The notes under the pieces: generated by a model
The model's input: the letters and a program-made list of their open reading frames with translations, nothing else
Told to the model about the DNA's origin: nothing
The model's database searches: none
NCBI GenBank assembly: GCA_029261155.1
Contig: JAJDBW010000025.1
Coordinates: 1 to 64,000, forward strand
Direction: 5' to 3'
Source: Nitrospirota bacterium
GTDB lineage: Bacteria > Nitrospirota > Nitrospiria > SBBL01 > JAADHI01
DNA length: 64,000 nucleotides
Translations under genes and position numbers: made by a program
Shown here: in pieces, positions 61,423 through 64,000 of the stretch
Numbering within the stretch: the first letter of the stretch is position 1
Layout of the letters: each line of letters starts with the position of its first letter

Positions 61423-64000
61423 CACTCGACCCCGCTTCTTCCGTAGGGCTTTCTTCGATCGTATCCGATGCTGCCGTGGTTGTCTCCGTTTTGGATGGAA
61501 CGACATCGAGCATAATCGGCTTAGTCGATTCGATTGCAACCGGTCCAGTGTTTCGATAAATCACATGGGTCTTTGGATCGATTTGTGCCACGAGGAAATC
61601 TTTAAGCGGTGGTTCGGCAAAATGAACGGGGAATTGCACCAGCCCTGCTGGAAGGGCCGCATTGACTTCAACGGATATTTCCATCGTACCTTGCGCTGAA
61701 GACAGCTTCACACCGTCGCCGGTTTCGAGACCCATTGCGCTCGCATCGGCTTCTCCAATTTGAAGATTTCGATTATTGTAAATGCCCATCAAGTTTTCGT
61801 CGCGCGTCGACAGCTTTCCGCTATGGTAGAGCACTTGCTCCAAGGAAAGCTGGAACGCCGTTTCCGTCTGTGGCCTGCCTTTTTCCTGGGCATAGCGTTC
61901 CGTAACTTCGGAGACAAAATCGTTTTGGAGATACGAATCGGCCTGCACCGGCGGCCGCTCGCTTCGGTAATACCCCGGCACACACTGCGAAATTTCGTTT
62001 TTAATTTCTTCCGAACTTCGATAAAGAAGCGGATGGGCCAAATGTTTCGACAAATCGGAAAAAACCTTCCAGTCCGGCCGAACCTCGCCTCGAGGATCGA
62101 AGGCTTCGGAAACCCCTTGGGTTTGTCCAGCCATATTGGTAAAACTACCTTCTTTTTCGGCAAATGTCGCAACGGGGAGCACAAAGTCCGCCATCTCACC
62201 CAGTGCATTCATGAAAGGGTCTTGAACGACAATAAGATCAATCTTCTCTAAGGCTTCCCGAACGCGCATCGAAGTGGGTAGGCTTTCGAGCGGATTTTCA
62301 CCCACCACATACAAGGCCTTAATCTCTCCGCGATGCGCCGCTTCGATCATTTCGGGGAGGCTTAATCCGTTTCCTTTTTCCCCTGCATCGGGCAGGCTTG
62401 AATGCCAGTCCGATGCGAAACGCTGCCGCGCATCATCGGACGCATAAGCGTGCTGACCGGGCAGAAATTCTGAAACGCCGCCCATGTCGACCGCCCCTTG
62501 CTCATTATTCTCTTCGCAGACCGGCAGAATACCTGCGCCTTCTTTTTCGAAGAGACCGGATACCAAGGCCAGATCGATCAAGCGGAGGACATTGTCATAG
62601 GCGCCGACTTCCGAGACGATGGATTCGCCCCAAATGAGCGTGCCGCGTTTCGATTGCGCCAAGAGGCTCGCTGCTTCAACGATTTGCTCCCAGGAGAGTC
62701 CGCAGGCATCCACAATGGCTTCTTTCGAAAGTGAAGCGAGCGCCCCTTGGAGCGCCTTGAAGGCCTCAGGGTGTTTTTGCGAGAAAGCACTGTGGCACAA
62801 GCCTTCTTCAACAACAGCCTTAACCAGGCCCTGAATAAACATCGATTCGGAATTGAGTTTAATTTGTAAGGGATGGGTCGCCAATGCCATCAACTTGGTC
62901 TTCCAGGTTTCAGTCACGATCAATTTACCGCCGAATTCGGCCATGGCCTTTTTGACACGGAGCGCCAAGATGGGGTTGGTCTCCGTCAAGTTTGAGCCCA
63001 CCATCAAAATGACATCCGAAAGGGCCACCTGCTCATAAGAACTGGTCGCCGAACCAATGCCCAAGGCGTGCTGCATCGCCAGGACGGAATTCATATGACC
63101 ATAGCGCGCGGCGCTGTCGATATTGTTCGAACCCAAAACAGAACGCATGAGACGTTGAAAAAGGTATACCGCTTCGTTTGTGCAACGTCCGCTGATTAAG
63201 CCTGCAATCGCGCGTCCGCCATGTTGCTCTTTAATTTGCTTCAGTCGTTTTCCAATTTGAGCCAAGGCTTGGAACCAGGGAATTTCGATATGCTCCCCTT
63301 CAACCTTGGTTAAAGGTTTGGTCAATCGTTTGTCACTCTGCACATATTCGAAACCAAAGCGTCCACGCACGCAAATACCGCCATGACTGTCACCCGGCCC
63401 AACTTCGTAACCCAACTTGTTCGTATAAGACAACTCGGAGGTCACAACCACAATCGAACGCTCATTGGTTTCGAGGATGATCTGGCACCCATCGGAACAA
63501 AAGCTACAGGTGGTTTCCGTTTTTTTAAGTTGCCAAGGCTTGAAGGTATATTTCGAGAACTTGCTGACAATGGCGCCGACCGGACAGACCGCCAGGCAGT
63601 CGCCGCAGAATTCGCAGAAAAGGGCCTCGCCGCCATGTGCACCAACATGGGTTTTTTTGTCTTTTTTATAGAAGCACAAGGCATCGACCAACTGGACTTC
63701 TTTGCAGACATTAATACATTGCCCGCAGAGAATACAGCGCTCCATATTAAAATCGAGGCCGATGCTTCTGGTGTCTTCGGGGATGACTTTTCTTTTCCCC
63801 TTTTTAATATCGTAAACTTCAAGGTCGTAGGCCATGTCTTGGAGTTCGCATTGACCATCTTTATCGCAAACGGGACAGTCCAGTGGATGAGTTACCAAAT
63901 GTTTTTCGACGGCCTTTTTCCGAGCCTCTTCCATTTTTTCGGTATCGGTATGGATCACCATGCCATCTTCTGCACGGGCGGTGCAGGAACGCACATTGTT
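61415..64000 (-). CDS. nuoG: NADH-quinone oxidoreductase subunit G, 5' end beyond the window
   Basis: The frame is open to the window edge, giving at least 861 residues; only the very N-terminus of the [2Fe-2S] domain is missing (CTARAEDGMV is its end). The His-Cys3 motif THPLDCPVCDKDGQCE and two [4Fe-4S] motifs (CILCGQCINVC, CEFCGDCLAVCP) follow. CSFCSDGCQ with a later Cys in GGICVRGRF forms the extra N7 cluster site found in many bacterial NuoG. The rest is the molybdopterin-oxidoreductase-like domain without visible cofactor-specific features. It is the first visible nuo gene. Confidence 0.95.
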   Translation of the reverse strand, partial: NNVRSCTARAEDGMVIHTDTEKMEEARKKAVEKHLVTHPLDCPVCDKDGQCELQDMAYDLEVYDIKKGKRKVIPEDTRSIGLDFNMERCILCGQCINVCKEVQLVDALCFYKKDKKTHVGAHGGEALFCEFCGDCLAVCPVGAIVSKFSKYTFKPWQLKKTETTCSFCSDGCQIILETNERSIVVVTSELSYTNKLGYEVGPGDSHGGICVRGRFGFEYVQSDKRLTKPLTKVEGEHIEIPWFQALAQIGKRLKQIKEQHGGRAIAGLISGRCTNEAVYLFQRLMRSVLGSNNIDSAARYGHMNSVLAMQHALGIGSATSSYEQVALSDVILMVGSNLTETNPILALRVKKAMAEFGGKLIVTETWKTKLMALATHPLQIKLNSESMFIQGLVKAVVEEGLCHSAFSQKHPEAFKALQGALASLSKEAIVDACGLSWEQIVEAASLLAQSKRGTLIWGESIVSEVGAYDNVLRLIDLALVSGLFEKEGAGILPVCEENNEQGAVDMGGVSEFLPGQHAYASDDARQRFASDWHSSLPDAGEKGNGLSLPEMIEAAHRGEIKALYVVGENPLESLPTSMRVREALEKIDLIVVQDPFMNALGEMADFVLPVATFAEKEGSFTNMAGQTQGVSEAFDPRGEVRPDWKVFSDLSKHLAHPLLYRSSEEIKNEISQCVPGYYRSERPPVQADSYLQNDFVSEVTERYAQEKGRPQTETAFQLSLEQVLYHSGKLSTRDENLMGIYNNRNLQIGEADASAMGLETGDGVKLSSAQGTMEISVEVNAALPAGLVQFPVHFAEPPLKDFLVAQIDPKTHVIYRNTGPVAIESTKPIMLDVVPSKTETTTAASDTIEESPTEEAGSSDG

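Noticed and set aside
1-64000. CRISPR array, insertion sequences or prophage
   Set aside because: No regularly spaced repeats, transposase, integrase or structural phage gene was seen on either strand.

Overview
The window is a 64 kb chromosomal segment of a Gram-negative, respiring bacterium. An outer membrane is indicated by several outer-membrane barrels, lipoproteins with clear lipoboxes, and periplasmic enzymes. No rRNA, complete tRNA, integrase, transposase or CRISPR array is visible. The best taxonomic hint is the respiratory complex I locus at the right end. It encodes two NuoM subunits and a NuoL with an extended lateral-helix region, a layout known from Nitrospira-like bacteria (Nitrospirota) and a few other lineages. 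Nitrospirota or a neighbouring phylum is therefore a reasonable but unproven guess.

Layout. 0.2-2.2 kb: a membrane-anchored TPR protein, an XRE-type regulator with a histone-H1-like lysine-rich tail, and an AT-rich spacer holding a 19-bp palindrome and the 3' half of a tRNA-Val(CAC), which looks like an integration scar. 2.2-6.3 kb: a possible PilZ-like protein, an outer-membrane DUF5916/CBM9-like protein and a nucleotidyltransferase. 6.7-11.6 kb: a short-chain acyl-CoA operon (thiolase, 3-hydroxyacyl-CoA dehydrogenase, acyl-CoA dehydrogenase, B12-dependent acyl-CoA mutase large subunit); the mutase carries the residues of isobutyryl-CoA mutase rather than methylmalonyl-CoA mutase. 11.8-15.3 kb: an FHA-EAL signalling protein, DUF481 and DUF502 membrane proteins, and a small secreted TPR protein. 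15.4-21.3 kb: argS-tgt-yajC-secD-secF, one minus-strand run. 21.5-29.4 kb: tag, a YdjM-like membrane hydrolase, pirin, hemL with an AtpI-like gene, a three-gene envelope cluster including DUF799/GNA1162-like and CsgG/HfaB-like lipoproteins, and a HAD phosphatase. 29.4-30.3 kb: a secreted delta-class carbonic anhydrase.

30.4-43.1 kb is a minus-strand envelope locus: a TPR plus beta-barrel protein, a DUF1302 outer-membrane protein (TAATG-coupled to it), a 1300-residue lipoprotein of carboxypeptidase-regulatory-like and FG-GAP repeats, two DUF3015 proteins (one frameshifted), a DUF4105 protein and an HExxH-like lipoprotein. I do not recognise this combination as a described system; it is the best candidate for new cell-surface biology here. 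43.4-52.9 kb: tsaD, a DUF2007 protein, scpA-scpB, a membrane metallopeptidase, a TPR/TM protein, selO with a decayed DUF2845 remnant behind it, and a class I/II aminotransferase.

52.9-64.0 kb: minus-strand nuoG(partial)-nuoI-nuoJ-nuoK-orf-nuoL-nuoM1-nuoM2-nuoN, tightly packed with overlapping stops and starts. nuoH is not in its usual place between nuoG and nuoI, and a two-helix membrane protein sits between nuoK and nuoL. Together with the acyl-CoA operon and the carbonic anhydrase this suggests a respiring cell whose complex I may pump extra ions per electron pair. All functions are read from sequence and recalled family signatures; no database search was run.
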